Part shown: positions 36,501-43,854 of the stretch, in pieces
How the letters are laid out: every line of letters begins with the position of its first letter
Position numbering within the stretch: position 1 is the stretch's first letter
Assembly: GCF_003390335.1 (NCBI RefSeq)
Contig: NZ_QUOU01000001.1
Location: 992,001 to 1,056,000, forward strand
Source: Thalassotalea euphylliae
GTDB lineage: Bacteria; Pseudomonadota; Gammaproteobacteria; Enterobacterales; Alteromonadaceae
Length of the DNA: 64,000 nucleotides
Reading direction: 5' to 3'
Notes under the pieces: model-generated
What the model saw: the letters and a program-made list of their open reading frames with translations, nothing else
The model's database searches: none
What the model was told of the DNA's origin: nothing
Position numbers and translations under genes: made by a program

Positions 36501-38152
36501 TCGACACTGCGCTGAAAATGGAAGAATACGATCTAACCATAGATTTTCCTTGGTTTAACAAGAAAATGATCATTAGCCTAGAGCGCCCAGTACCACTGAC
36601 AGATCAAGAGAAAGACGCTATTTTTGAAGAGCAATACGCCCCGGATATCGTCCGTCAGTTTGTTGATACTTTATCGCTTTATGCGGTGAGTGACTTAGGT
36701 ACCTTACAGTTGCTAAATATTGACTTAACCTTGCTGTCCACCTATCGCAAAGGCGTACCGCTGCGCATTGGTTTTGCTAGTGCTGGCACAGGTACAGTAA
36801 CGCGACGACAAATTCAGCACCTTGTCGTGGCGGCCAGTACGTCGGTTAAATCAACATCGAAAATTATTCTGCGCTCAATGCATTTGGGGTATCAAACCAA
36901 ATATCTGCGCGATTACATTACTCGCAATCACCGTATCAATAACGATATTCTCTACAATCAAGGGCCGCTGGGGCCGTTTGTTCCCCCGTACATCGCGGAA
37001 TTGCTCAATATGGGACCAACTTCTGATGCCGCGCAAATTTATACCCCGTTAAGCAATCGCGAATTGTCGAATCCGCGCAAGGAAGATCAAGACGCCGCGA
37101 GCGCCTTAATTCAGTATTTAAATGAACATATGGAGCTAGCGCACAAGGTCATTTGGAGCAATATTGACGCGAGCCGTTTATTTGGTTTGCTCGACGGTTA
37201 CCTTGCCCCCAATAGCAGTGGTCGCAGTGTTGCCAGTGTTGTGGAAAACAAAGTGATGGGGATTGTGGGTAATAACTTAGTGCTGAAAGTGATCCCCGGC
37301 GAGCGGCTTGATCCGGTTTTTCGCGGTGTCCAAGACTTGCTGGCTTATTATCAGCCAACTACGCCGCTTGACCCGTATCGCATTAGCGTACCAACCAAAG
37401 GCGTTTACGCTGAATCAGTGATGGGGCAATGCAATAGCTGTGAAACTATCGATGAAAGCCGCCACTGGCGCTTCGACGAAGTGCCTTGCTGCGGCGATGC
37501 GCCAGAGATTGGCGCGCTCGACACGGGCAGTCGCCGCGCTGAGCCGGGTAATTTGCAAGCGAAAGACCTGCCGGAAAATCTGATTAATATTCAAACCGCC
37601 GCTGAGGCACCTGCGCCAACAAGTTTATCTGAAGCCTATAAATTACTGGGACAAGGGGATGTCTTTAGTGATATTACCGGGCTTGAAGGTACGCAGAAAA
37701 ATGCGCTGGGCGCGCTTAATACCACAGCAAAACAGGCAACCGATATGGCCTCAATTTCTAAAGACTTTGCTAGTTTGTCTGTTATGGCTAATCAAAAACG
37801 CGATGGTGCTAAGCAAATAGATCAGATCAAAAAACTGCACAAAGAGGGCTATTTAAACGATGCCGATGCCACAGAGCAAATTAAAGAAGTGCTGAAATCC
37901 TTTAATGCGGCGGCGAAAAACGTTACGCAAAGTAAAGAAGAAGGTAAAGAATCAGCAGCTGATAAAATTGCCAATAAGGTCGTGGAATCTGGCTTAAACG
38001 CTGATGCTAAAGATGTTGTTTACAGTAAAACCAAAGCGGATGGCGAAACCGAATCCATTAAAGTGACTAAAGGTGAAAAAGAGCAAAGCAGTGACAATGA
38101 CTCCGGCGACACGGGAAATAATGGCGACAGTAGCGGAGACACCGACAACTAG
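33506..38152 (+). CDS. Very large protein of unknown function (1548 residues)
   Basis: I do not recognise the family. AAGGA lies 6 bases before ATG. Visible parts: two beta-sandwich-like units at the N terminus (about 20-115, with NANGEFRFFVPP; and about 128-225, with VKGRVVDVSGNGKNVGLQVL and TDKSGYFYCS, like carboxypeptidase-regulatory/CNA-B folds); a CGC motif (234-236); helical, coiled-coil stretches (about 420-560 and 570-680); a middle region (680-760) with LYSLPLAPCQEKRISILDWD; a Gly-rich hydrophobic stretch (803-825) amid Ser-rich linkers; a conserved-looking NHCHAMTVEYFEVLKHY (890-906); a large mixed region to 1300; CxxC (1309-1312) plus CC (1328-1329), possibly a metal site; a helical tail; and an acidic, Gly/Ser/Asp-rich end. 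No signal peptide or long membrane helix. Flanked by long non-coding DNA, without obvious partners. Confidence 0.85.
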   Translation: MDMLSVNGQLSPISSNSNELANSYQGHFVKIAFSREISGQAVFSKDRAEVNANGEFRFFVPPASLVVDQAVTIEVYAPSGELLAKLYVSHGSLNAADIKLTAADNSQAFEIKVDPKLISVGDISPVAEQVIKVKGRVVDVSGNGKNVGLQVLIFTTQGSESAFSIGSFQAVASAKTDKSGYFYCSLANQVVSSAYGVIAGMESEPIAIPLEDSRVPSSVILVADLATFDEDKGCGCDTEVESQPDNADLVNSSAFSQDVGGKCIDFTVPNRTLEEFSFYQTVRTTEPEIRGLTITASETDKVRDQLALHSEHAFDLVAKLNASFSSMSLLAFSVQEDQEDNGTAKPAEPIEDGNAIKSRAEGDSKGHGISAKMAQRVSKIPINTRRNYVLNLDIGQRTPLVLNSLDITAPDMRFDYQDIIQLIIAQNKRKQKLKELEMKLAAAYCGKNGVQEEQSFCQKLAVHTSIEGEKLNALLAQVTKDVQRVRLDADTARHLRKVMIDIEALANGTTVDSKQIKQIGAQLDKVVTLVEKQVPDGDGKEILLANLRRMALELANNLNNQSLPFEPCPLKPVRETMGIICLMQKYQDIRNLLANTRILSLPEIVEIKAYYQVFIDSINGFVRLLDEYYHFYNSGVSFGMELIDKYFYDNYDEIKSTLTHLVREIQSSHRYVLALERAYIRNHPGRQELSVETSIDWDETPTIYENTTIAHGHILHFKQQWKADGYSLGDLLYSLPLAPCQEKRISILDWDRSEQASREESTLATESLTANIERDRDITEIMSANLNENMQASSSNRTKSSSGGIGGGIGGFFKGIVFGVAGGVAHSGANSSSSASQSSSRNLASSALNRLQDSTSQSASSLRSQRNTVVQTVGQQEDVRAQTEVVKNNNHCHAMTVEYFEVLKHYAVEQNLVDVQECLFVPMPMSHFDHQKVLRWRHTLQRFMYGRKLLKGFDAIDRIETNYVNVDLPAGSHADEVIQAFSGYMTLSFELARPFTPAIDTALKMEEYDLTIDFPWFNKKMIISLERPVPLTDQEKDAIFEEQYAPDIVRQFVDTLSLYAVSDLGTLQLLNIDLTLLSTYRKGVPLRIGFASAGTGTVTRRQIQHLVVAASTSVKSTSKIILRSMHLGYQTKYLRDYITRNHRINNDILYNQGPLGPFVPPYIAELLNMGPTSDAAQIYTPLSNRELSNPRKEDQDAASALIQYLNEHMELAHKVIWSNIDASRLFGLLDGYLAPNSSGRSVASVVENKVMGIVGNNLVLKVIPGERLDPVFRGVQDLLAYYQPTTPLDPYRISVPTKGVYAESVMGQCNSCETIDESRHWRFDEVPCCGDAPEIGALDTGSRRAEPGNLQAKDLPENLINIQTAAEAPAPTSLSEAYKLLGQGDVFSDITGLEGTQKNALGALNTTAKQATDMASISKDFASLSVMANQKRDGAKQIDQIKKLHKEGYLNDADATEQIKEVLKSFNAAAKNVTQSKEEGKESAADKIANKVVESGLNADAKDVVYSKTKADGETESIKVTKGEKEQSSDNDSGDTGNNGDSSGDTDN

Positions 38153-38436
38153 CAATGAGCGAGAGGAACAGGTGGTTTGCTAAACTGCGAGCAAGCATTA
38201 CCCGTTATCTCAGCCCTTAAATTGACGATAAATGGCAATACTTGTTGACCTAGTCGAGTTAAACAGCTTGGCGAGAAAAATTGCGCTTCGCTGTTTAATT
38301 CTTGCTGTTGCTGTCGTGGTTGTTGATGTATTGATTGGTTGAGTTGTTATATTAACTTGCCGCTTGAGCTGTTGTTTCAATCGTCGCCAAGACAGCCACA
38401 AAGGGTACTGCCAAGGCTGGCAGTGTTACGTGCCAA

Positions 38437-39462
38437 TTAAACCGAAATTACCACTTTACCAATGGCTTGACCACTAGCTAAGCGATCGTGTGCCTTGCCA
38501 ACTTCTTCAAGAAAAAATTCTGTTTCATCGACGATAGGCTTTAGCTTACCTGCATCAGCAATTTCAGCTAATTTTGCCAAAATTTCACCGTGCTGCTCAC
38601 GCTTGTGATTGTGTAGCATTGGAATTAGCATAAATACCACGTGCAGCGATAAACCTTTGAAGTGAGCTGCTGTCAGATCTAATTCAACGAGTGATACTGT
38701 TGTTGCTACATTGGCATTAAGCGCGGCTGCTTCAAATGAGTTCAATAAGTTTGGCCCACCTACCGAATCAAAAATCGCGTCAAAGCCAGCGCCATCTGTG
38801 TACTTGCTTATATAATCGGTGACACTTTCCGTTTTGAAGTTGATTGCGGTTGCTCCAAGTTTTTCAATCACTGCAGATTGCGTATCGTCACCACCGGTTG
38901 CATACACATCACTGCCAAAGTAATTGGCCAGCTGTACCGCGATATTGCCAACACCGCCAGCACCACCGTGGATGAGTACTTTTTGACCTTCGCCAAAACC
39001 CGCACGCGTTAACCCTTCATAAGCGGTAATCCCTACTAGTGGAATGGCAGCGGCTTCGCGCATGGAAAGTGATTTTGGCTTGTGAGCGATAAGTTTCGCA
39101 TCGGCTAACATGTACTCGGCCAATGCGCCCGGTAAATCAGCTAAACCGCCAGCACAGCCATATACTTCGTCGCCAATGGCAAAGCCAGTTACCCCTTCGC
39201 CAACAGATTCGACTACACCTGCAAAGTCCATCCCCAATACCCCAGGTAGTGCTGGTGATAAAGGTGCTAAGTCTTCACCCATTTGCCGAATCATGGTGTC
39301 AACGGTATTAACGCTGGTTGCTTTAACCTTTATCACAACATGGTCAGCGGTAGCTTGAGGTTTTGCGAGTTCCGTTGCAGTAAATACATCGCTATCGCCA
39401 AACTCGTTAATTACCATGGCCTTCATTTGGGTTGTCTTTGGGGTTGTCTTTGATGCTGTCAT
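38437..39462 (-). CDS. MDR-family zinc-independent alcohol dehydrogenase/quinone reductase
   Basis: 341 residues. GroES-like N-terminal domain (VINEFGDSDVFTATELAKP, VLGMDFAGVVESVGEGVTGF) and a Rossmann domain with GGAGGVGNIAVQLA (about 166-179). The structural Cys cluster of zinc alcohol dehydrogenases is absent, which points to the NADPH:quinone reductase branch. Likely function: reduction of quinones or reactive enals/aldehydes. It is divergent from a LysR gene with an operator-like repeat between them. A 12-bp tandem repeat near the 5' end encodes KTTPKTT. AGAGG about 10 bases upstream supports the start. Confidence 0.88.
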   Translation of the reverse strand: MTASKTTPKTTQMKAMVINEFGDSDVFTATELAKPQATADHVVIKVKATSVNTVDTMIRQMGEDLAPLSPALPGVLGMDFAGVVESVGEGVTGFAIGDEVYGCAGGLADLPGALAEYMLADAKLIAHKPKSLSMREAAAIPLVGITAYEGLTRAGFGEGQKVLIHGGAGGVGNIAVQLANYFGSDVYATGGDDTQSAVIEKLGATAINFKTESVTDYISKYTDGAGFDAIFDSVGGPNLLNSFEAAALNANVATTVSLVELDLTAAHFKGLSLHVVFMLIPMLHNHKREQHGEILAKLAEIADAGKLKPIVDETEFFLEEVGKAHDRLASGQAIGKVVISV

Positions 39463-39544
39463 TTTGTCTTACCTCTGTTGAGCTTTTAAATGAGCCTGTG
39501 CATAGGCTTGGTTAAATTACGGAGGAAAGTATATTTGCATAATT

Positions 39545-39588
39545 AAATCTTGATAATAGACTCTAATATGTAATCTATTTTAAGATTT
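39545..39588. promoter_or_regulatory. Nested inverted repeats in the LysR/MDR divergent promoter
   Basis: AAATCTT (39545-39551) pairs with AAGATTT (39582-39588), and inside it AATAGA (39555-39560) pairs with TCTATT (39574-39579). The position between divergent genes, 51 bp before the LysR start, fits a LysR-type regulatory site. Confidence 0.55.
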
Positions 39589-39638
39589 ATTTAATAATTG
39601 GTTGTTAATAACGAGCAACAAATCATGAGCAATAAATA

Positions 39639-40532
39639 ATGAATAACGATCACCTCAGACTTTTTGTCCGTGTTGCCGCGACACAGAATATTAGTAAAGC
39701 AGGCAGCGAACTGAACTTATCGCCGCCCGTGGCGAGTATGCATATCAACAAGCTCGAAGAGTCACTGGGTGTGAAACTTATTCATCGTACAACGCGCAAG
39801 GTGTCGTTGACTGAGGAGGGGCGTGAGTTTCTTCCTCATGCTGAAGAAGTGCTTAACGCGGTTGATAGCGCCAAGGCATCGGTTGGTGCAGGCAGCTTTA
39901 CCCCACAAGGGACAATTCGCGTTACCGCCCCTTCATCATTTGGCCGAATGCACATAGTGCCTGCGTTAAAAGAGTTTGTGAAAGCACACCCTGAACTCAA
40001 AGTTGACCTCAGGCAAAGTGATAGCATTGTTGATATGGTTGAAGGCGGCTTTGATATTGCCATTCGCAACGCCGCGTTAAACGACTCGACTTTAGTTGCT
40101 CGAAAACTGGCTGCTGACAGGCGTATTATTTGCGCCTCACCTGACTATATTGCCAAGTATGGTGAACCAAGCTCGCCCGCCGATCTAGCTAATCATGAGT
40201 GTATTAACTTAATTGGCATCGATCATTGGGACTTTCAAACTCCCAATGGTATTGAAAAAATCAAAGTCAAAGGGGCAATTCGCATTGATAATGGCGAGTC
40301 AATTCGCGATGCTTGTATTGATGGTGCAGGATTGACTATTACCTCGATTTGGTGCGCCTACAAAGCACTGGCAAAAGGTCAGCTTGTGCAAGTGTTAAAA
40401 GACTATCCACTAACAACAGATACGGCAATTTGGGCCGTTTACCCAAGCTCGCGTTTACTCGCGCCGAAAGTACGTGCCTTTATCGATTACTTTATTGAGT
40501 ACTACGGTGAGGTGCCCTACTGGGAGAAATAG
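39639..40532 (+). CDS. LysR family transcriptional regulator
   Basis: 297 residues. HTH at the N terminus (VAATQNISKAGSELNLSPPV then ASMHINKLEESLGVKLIHRT). Effector domain pattern TIRVTAPSSFGRMHIVPALK, and EGGFDIAIRNAALNDSTLVA as in the large group of LysR proteins that sit next to oxidoreductase genes. It is divergent from the MDR dehydrogenase gene, which it probably controls. Confidence 0.9.
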   Translation: MNNDHLRLFVRVAATQNISKAGSELNLSPPVASMHINKLEESLGVKLIHRTTRKVSLTEEGREFLPHAEEVLNAVDSAKASVGAGSFTPQGTIRVTAPSSFGRMHIVPALKEFVKAHPELKVDLRQSDSIVDMVEGGFDIAIRNAALNDSTLVARKLAADRRIICASPDYIAKYGEPSSPADLANHECINLIGIDHWDFQTPNGIEKIKVKGAIRIDNGESIRDACIDGAGLTITSIWCAYKALAKGQLVQVLKDYPLTTDTAIWAVYPSSRLLAPKVRAFIDYFIEYYGEVPYWEK

Positions 40533-40554
40533 CTGAAAAGTCCAATGGCTTGCT

Positions 40555-40594
40555 AAGGAGCTTATCTCTCTTTACTGAGCTTAGCTCCTTTTTT
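40555..40594. terminator. Terminator between convergent LysR and IspZ-like genes
   Basis: AAGGAGCT (40555-40562) pairs with AGCTCCTT (40583-40590), followed by TTTT. The 20-base loop is long. A-T ends on both sides could allow action on both strands. Confidence 0.6.
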
Positions 40595-40598
40595 CGAG

Positions 40599-41591
40599 TT
40601 ATATCGAATTTGCTGTTTGATGTTTCATTCCTGCTCGCCAAACTAAAGTAAAAAACAGCACAAAGTACAGCGGCATTTCAAAAAATGTGTCGTAGTTCAG
40701 CCAAAAATCTTCACTCATATAGTTGGCGACTAGGTAATTTACTCCCGCCATAATAAGACCTATAACGGCAAGACCAATCACAAAAAATTGGTGCTCAACT
40801 GGGGAGTTAAGGTAGCGCTCAAAGCGCGCGCCAAAGTAGCTCCCTTTTCTGAATAAGCCATCAGTTAACAGTACTGACGCACTTATTATCCCCATAAAGG
40901 TACCCTTGAGTTGCACCAGATACTCACTTTGAAATAGCAGCGAAAAAATACCTGAAATCATCAGCATAACCGTGCCAAACACAGCAAAACCACCGAGCAG
41001 GTCTACTTTAACAAACCGTTGAATTACGACTAGTGCCAGCCCTAATGTTACGCCAGTCAGCGCAGCGAGCGTTAGGTCTCCTGTGATTTTGGCAACGACA
41101 AAAAACGCTAAACCAAGACCGATATCGGCAAATATTGAGTGTTTGTTTTGTTGCCATTTTTGGCGTTGTGTTTCCATTTTTGCGTGTGCGTGCGGTGAAG
41201 CATAAGGGTTATTGAGTTTGGCAACTTTCTTTTCCCCGTAGTAGATGTCTTTGCCGGGATGACTGGCGTAGATCAGTCCGTTACCGTTTTTGTTATCAGC
41301 GCTAACTTCAATACCGACATTCCAAAGGCTGAAATAACCCACAGATACTGTAATAGCCTTTTCTAAACGGCTGTGGGTTGAGCCACTGCTTGCGCTGACA
41401 TCTTGATTAGTCGGTAGCTTAACTTTGTGTGTGATCACAGGTAAGCCTTCAACAAAAGTGCCAGTGACTTGGTCAATTAAGGTGTTATTGCAAAACACTT
41501 GTGAAGTGTAGGTACTCAGTGTGAAGCTAAATTTGACTTCATAATTGTCGTTTTCGTATTGAAAAGGGCGCTTGTATGTCCATAAACGCAT
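40599..41591 (-). CDS. Membrane protein with IspZ/YciB-like C-terminal half
   Basis: 330 residues. AAGGAG is 8 bases before ATG. The first about 150 residues are soluble, beta-rich and unfamiliar. From about 153 on there are six hydrophobic helices, and their order and end segment (GVNYLVANYMSEDFWLNYDT then FFEMPLYFVLFF) resemble the inner-membrane septation-type protein family IspZ/YciB, where a similar NLYVA..DTWVNFK segment occurs. If right, this is that fold fused to an extra cytoplasmic domain. Its role in the envelope or division is inference only. Confidence 0.6.
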   Translation of the reverse strand: MRLWTYKRPFQYENDNYEVKFSFTLSTYTSQVFCNNTLIDQVTGTFVEGLPVITHKVKLPTNQDVSASSGSTHSRLEKAITVSVGYFSLWNVGIEVSADNKNGNGLIYASHPGKDIYYGEKKVAKLNNPYASPHAHAKMETQRQKWQQNKHSIFADIGLGLAFFVVAKITGDLTLAALTGVTLGLALVVIQRFVKVDLLGGFAVFGTVMLMISGIFSLLFQSEYLVQLKGTFMGIISASVLLTDGLFRKGSYFGARFERYLNSPVEHQFFVIGLAVIGLIMAGVNYLVANYMSEDFWLNYDTFFEMPLYFVLFFTLVWRAGMKHQTANSI

Positions 41592-41967
41592 TGGGTGAAC
41601 TCCTTGATACGATTTCTGGTAATGCTACTGCTTTAGATTTTTTGCTGACGACAAGGTTGCGTTTTAAGTGACGCTTCTGTCGTCAGATGGTGTGTTTAGC
41701 CTAAGTTTCCGCTTAGGCACAGGTATTCAACCATAACACTCGCGACAACATGAGAACAGCGCGATGCAGTAGCTGGTTTATCTATTCATGTTTATCCGTT
41801 TTGGCGCAAAAATATTATTAACAGAAAGTTTACATTCAGTAACGGTATTTTGATGAACAACTTATTATCCTTGCCAGCATTGTTAATTTCTCGCTGTTTT
41901 AATCAACGCACAGTAGTACTCAGCAATAAAACCTAATTTAGTAGTCTAGTAGGAGTAAGGTAAATAC
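41592..41967. other. Structured intergenic region with two hairpins
   Basis: 376 bp between divergent genes. CTGACGACA (41645-41653) pairs with TGTCGTCAG (41678-41686), with an inner GCGT/ACGC pair, and directly after it GCCTAAG (41699-41705) pairs with CTTAGGC (41712-41718). The hairpins fall in the 5' leader of the minus-strand IspZ-like gene or upstream of the PagL-like gene. No ORF seen. Confidence 0.45.
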
Positions 41968-42477
41968 ATGAAAAATAGTAAACGTTTAGCGCTTCCTTCA
42001 ACATTACTTGCAATGAGTGTTATCAGCTCAGTAATGAGCCCACTGAGCATTGCTGACACTTTTACTGGCCAAACAGCCAGTATCGGTGTATCAAACTGGG
42101 GAATTTTTGACTCTAGCACAACCGAAGCTTTTTTTGTTCAGTATGACTACCATACGCTTGCAACGTTATATGACGTCAAACCAACATTGATGTTTATGTC
42201 GGATGTTGATGGCAACCAGTATTATGCGCTTGGTGCTAATCGTTATTGGCAAGTGACCCCCAATATTACCGCTGGCTTTGGCTTTTCTGCTGGGTATTTA
42301 AAACATACTGAGGAGTTAGGTGACAATATTGAATTCTACAGCCGTTTTATTGCTCGTTATCACTTTAATGCCGAGCAAGCAGTTAAATTTGAATTTGGTC
42401 ATATTTCTAATGCGGGCTTTGGTGATATCAATCCTGGCTCCGAAAATGTGGCGTTAAGTTATGAGTGGAGCTTTTAG
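41968..42477 (+). CDS. PagL-like lipid A deacylase (acyloxyacyl hydrolase family)
   Basis: 169 residues, with a signal peptide (about 1-29, ending SPLSIA-D). The body is a small beta-barrel pattern with alternating hydrophobic residues and ends with YEWSF, a terminal aromatic typical of outer-membrane proteins. The PagL active-site segment is present as FEFGHISNAGFGD: His145 and Ser147, with Glu159 (GSEN) as the likely third member. PagL removes the 3-O acyl chain from lipid A. A strong terminator follows. Confidence 0.75.
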   Translation: MKNSKRLALPSTLLAMSVISSVMSPLSIADTFTGQTASIGVSNWGIFDSSTTEAFFVQYDYHTLATLYDVKPTLMFMSDVDGNQYYALGANRYWQVTPNITAGFGFSAGYLKHTEELGDNIEFYSRFIARYHFNAEQAVKFEFGHISNAGFGDINPGSENVALSYEWSF

Positions 42478-42858
42478 GCCTAATACTTTTGCCATCCTTA
42501 TTTCCATCTAAGGTAGATAAGCAATTATCTGCCTTTTTATTCACCAGTCACTTCTTGTGACGGTTCAAGTCAGTTAGTCCCTAGACCCGCTAATATTAAA
42601 GCAAGTTATTACCCCAATTTCACCAGCATCTATAGCGCTGATTTCATAATAAATGTAATTTAATCAATTGTTTGTTGTAAGAGGACTCCTGTATACCAAA
42701 CCATAAAACATATTAATTTTCCTCAGTGGATACCATATGGATAGGCACCAAAAGGTAACTAAGGCATGTTTCGGTGCGTTCTTGTTTGTTAAGTGTATTT
42801 TGTTTATGTTGGTATACATAAGTAACTATTAAGCTGAAATATTCAAGAGGAAAAACTT
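42478..42858. other. Intergenic region with terminator
   Basis: 381 bp between two plus-strand genes. The first part holds the terminator at 42510-42539; the rest must carry the promoter of the NTF2-like gene (AT-rich around 42780-42840). No ORF of interest or repeat was found. Confidence 0.4.
42510..42539 (+). terminator. Terminator after the PagL-like gene
   Basis: AAGGTAGATAA (42510-42520), loop GCAA, TTATCTGCCTT (42525-42535) with one G-U pair, then a T-rich tail. Confidence 0.85.
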
Positions 42859-43401
42859 ATGTACAAAATAATGACAACACTAATATTACTGCTATTAAGT
42901 CTTTTGGCTATCGCGCAAGCCCAAGATGAGTTAGCGATAGATTTACAAGCATTACAAAAGCCTAACTGGACGGCCAAAGAGCTAGAGAACGCCAAAGTTA
43001 TTACGGATTTTGTGCAAAACCTAATGAACAACCACAACTTCGATTATGTGTTACAGCGCTATAACGATAGTGCTTACACGCAGCACAACCGTAACTTGCC
43101 GGATAAAGTCACCGGTCTGGTAAGTTTTTTACAAGAATTTGTTGAAGACTACCCTGACTATAACTATGACGTAAAACACATTTATGTAGACGGTGATTAT
43201 GTGATATTTCACTCGCATGCGACGCTGAAAAAAGAACATCGCGGTAATGATCAAAAGGGCATGAATATTATTGATACATGGCGATTAGAGAATGGCAGAA
43301 TTGTCGAGCACTGGGACTCAATTCAAGCGTTGGATGGCTTTATGCGATTTTACTCGCTAATCAGTGGCGGCAATATTCGCAATGAAAACGGTGTATTCTA
43401 G
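42859..43401 (+). CDS. Secreted SnoaL/NTF2-like protein
   Basis: 180 residues. Signal peptide ending LLAIAQA-Q. SnoaL-type pattern: VITDFVQNLMNNHNFDYVLQ, YTQHNRNLPDKVTGLVSFL, then HIYVDGDYVIFHSHATL and the closing IIDTWRLENGRIVEHWDSIQ. This is the group described as predicted SnoaL-like aldol-condensation enzymes; His and Asp residues line a pocket, but the substrate is unknown. AGAGG is 11 bases upstream of ATG. Confidence 0.8.
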   Translation: MYKIMTTLILLLLSLLAIAQAQDELAIDLQALQKPNWTAKELENAKVITDFVQNLMNNHNFDYVLQRYNDSAYTQHNRNLPDKVTGLVSFLQEFVEDYPDYNYDVKHIYVDGDYVIFHSHATLKKEHRGNDQKGMNIIDTWRLENGRIVEHWDSIQALDGFMRFYSLISGGNIRNENGVF

Positions 43402-43455
43402 CTCCCCAGTTTAGTTACCTAGTTTACTGGCATAAAACACATTGTTTAACGTTTA

Positions 43456-43493
43456 CCAAATAATACTGTGGTCGATACCTCAGTATTATTTGG
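43456..43493. repeat. Strong 13-bp hairpin between convergent genes
   Basis: CCAAATAATACTG (43456-43468) pairs perfectly with CAGTATTATTTGG (43481-43493), and the loop itself contains GGT-CGAT-ACC. No T-run follows. It lies between the NTF2-like gene and the end of the iron operon and may protect or end both transcripts. Confidence 0.65.
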
Positions 43494-43560
43494 CGCGTAC
43501 TCAGAGCAATATTGGCTGCATAATGCAGTCTGTTTTTACTTATGTTAATAATTACTTCGG

Positions 43561-43851
43561 CTATCGCTTGCTTCGCTTTCGATTAGTTTTTCGTTCAGCT
43601 ATGGCACTTAGCAGCCAAGCCTGTAAAAAAATCATGAGTGCAAGCTGGCAAATCCAAACCACATAGCTAATGCCTTTTGGCTCGACCAGACCTATCGAAA
43701 CTGTTATTGACAGCCAGCCTGTGACTTTAAATAATTTTTCTTTGTTGTCACTTAAACGCCCACCAAAGCAAGCTTTGTAATGCTTTTGCATCGCTAAAGA
43801 TAAGCAAACCATCGCGAAGAGCAGGGCGATAACACTTAAAATACTGGTCAT
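43561..43851 (-). CDS. DUF3325-type small membrane protein
   Basis: 96 residues with three hydrophobic helices (ILSVIALLFAMVCLSLAM; KVTGWLSITVSIGLV; VVWICQLALMIFLQAWLLSA) and a basic C terminus. Size, position and the LAMQKHYKACFG segment fit DUF3325, which accompanies PepSY and siderophore-receptor genes in iron operons. It starts 3 bp after the PepSY stop codon. Role unknown. Confidence 0.7.
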   Translation of the reverse strand: MTSILSVIALLFAMVCLSLAMQKHYKACFGGRLSDNKEKLFKVTGWLSITVSIGLVEPKGISYVVWICQLALMIFLQAWLLSAIAERKTNRKRSKR

Positions 43852-43854
43852 GCT

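Noticed and set aside
38210..38401. 63-codon minus-strand ORF (Thr/Arg-rich) after the giant gene
   Set aside because: Low-complexity composition, no ribosome-binding site and no recognisable feature.
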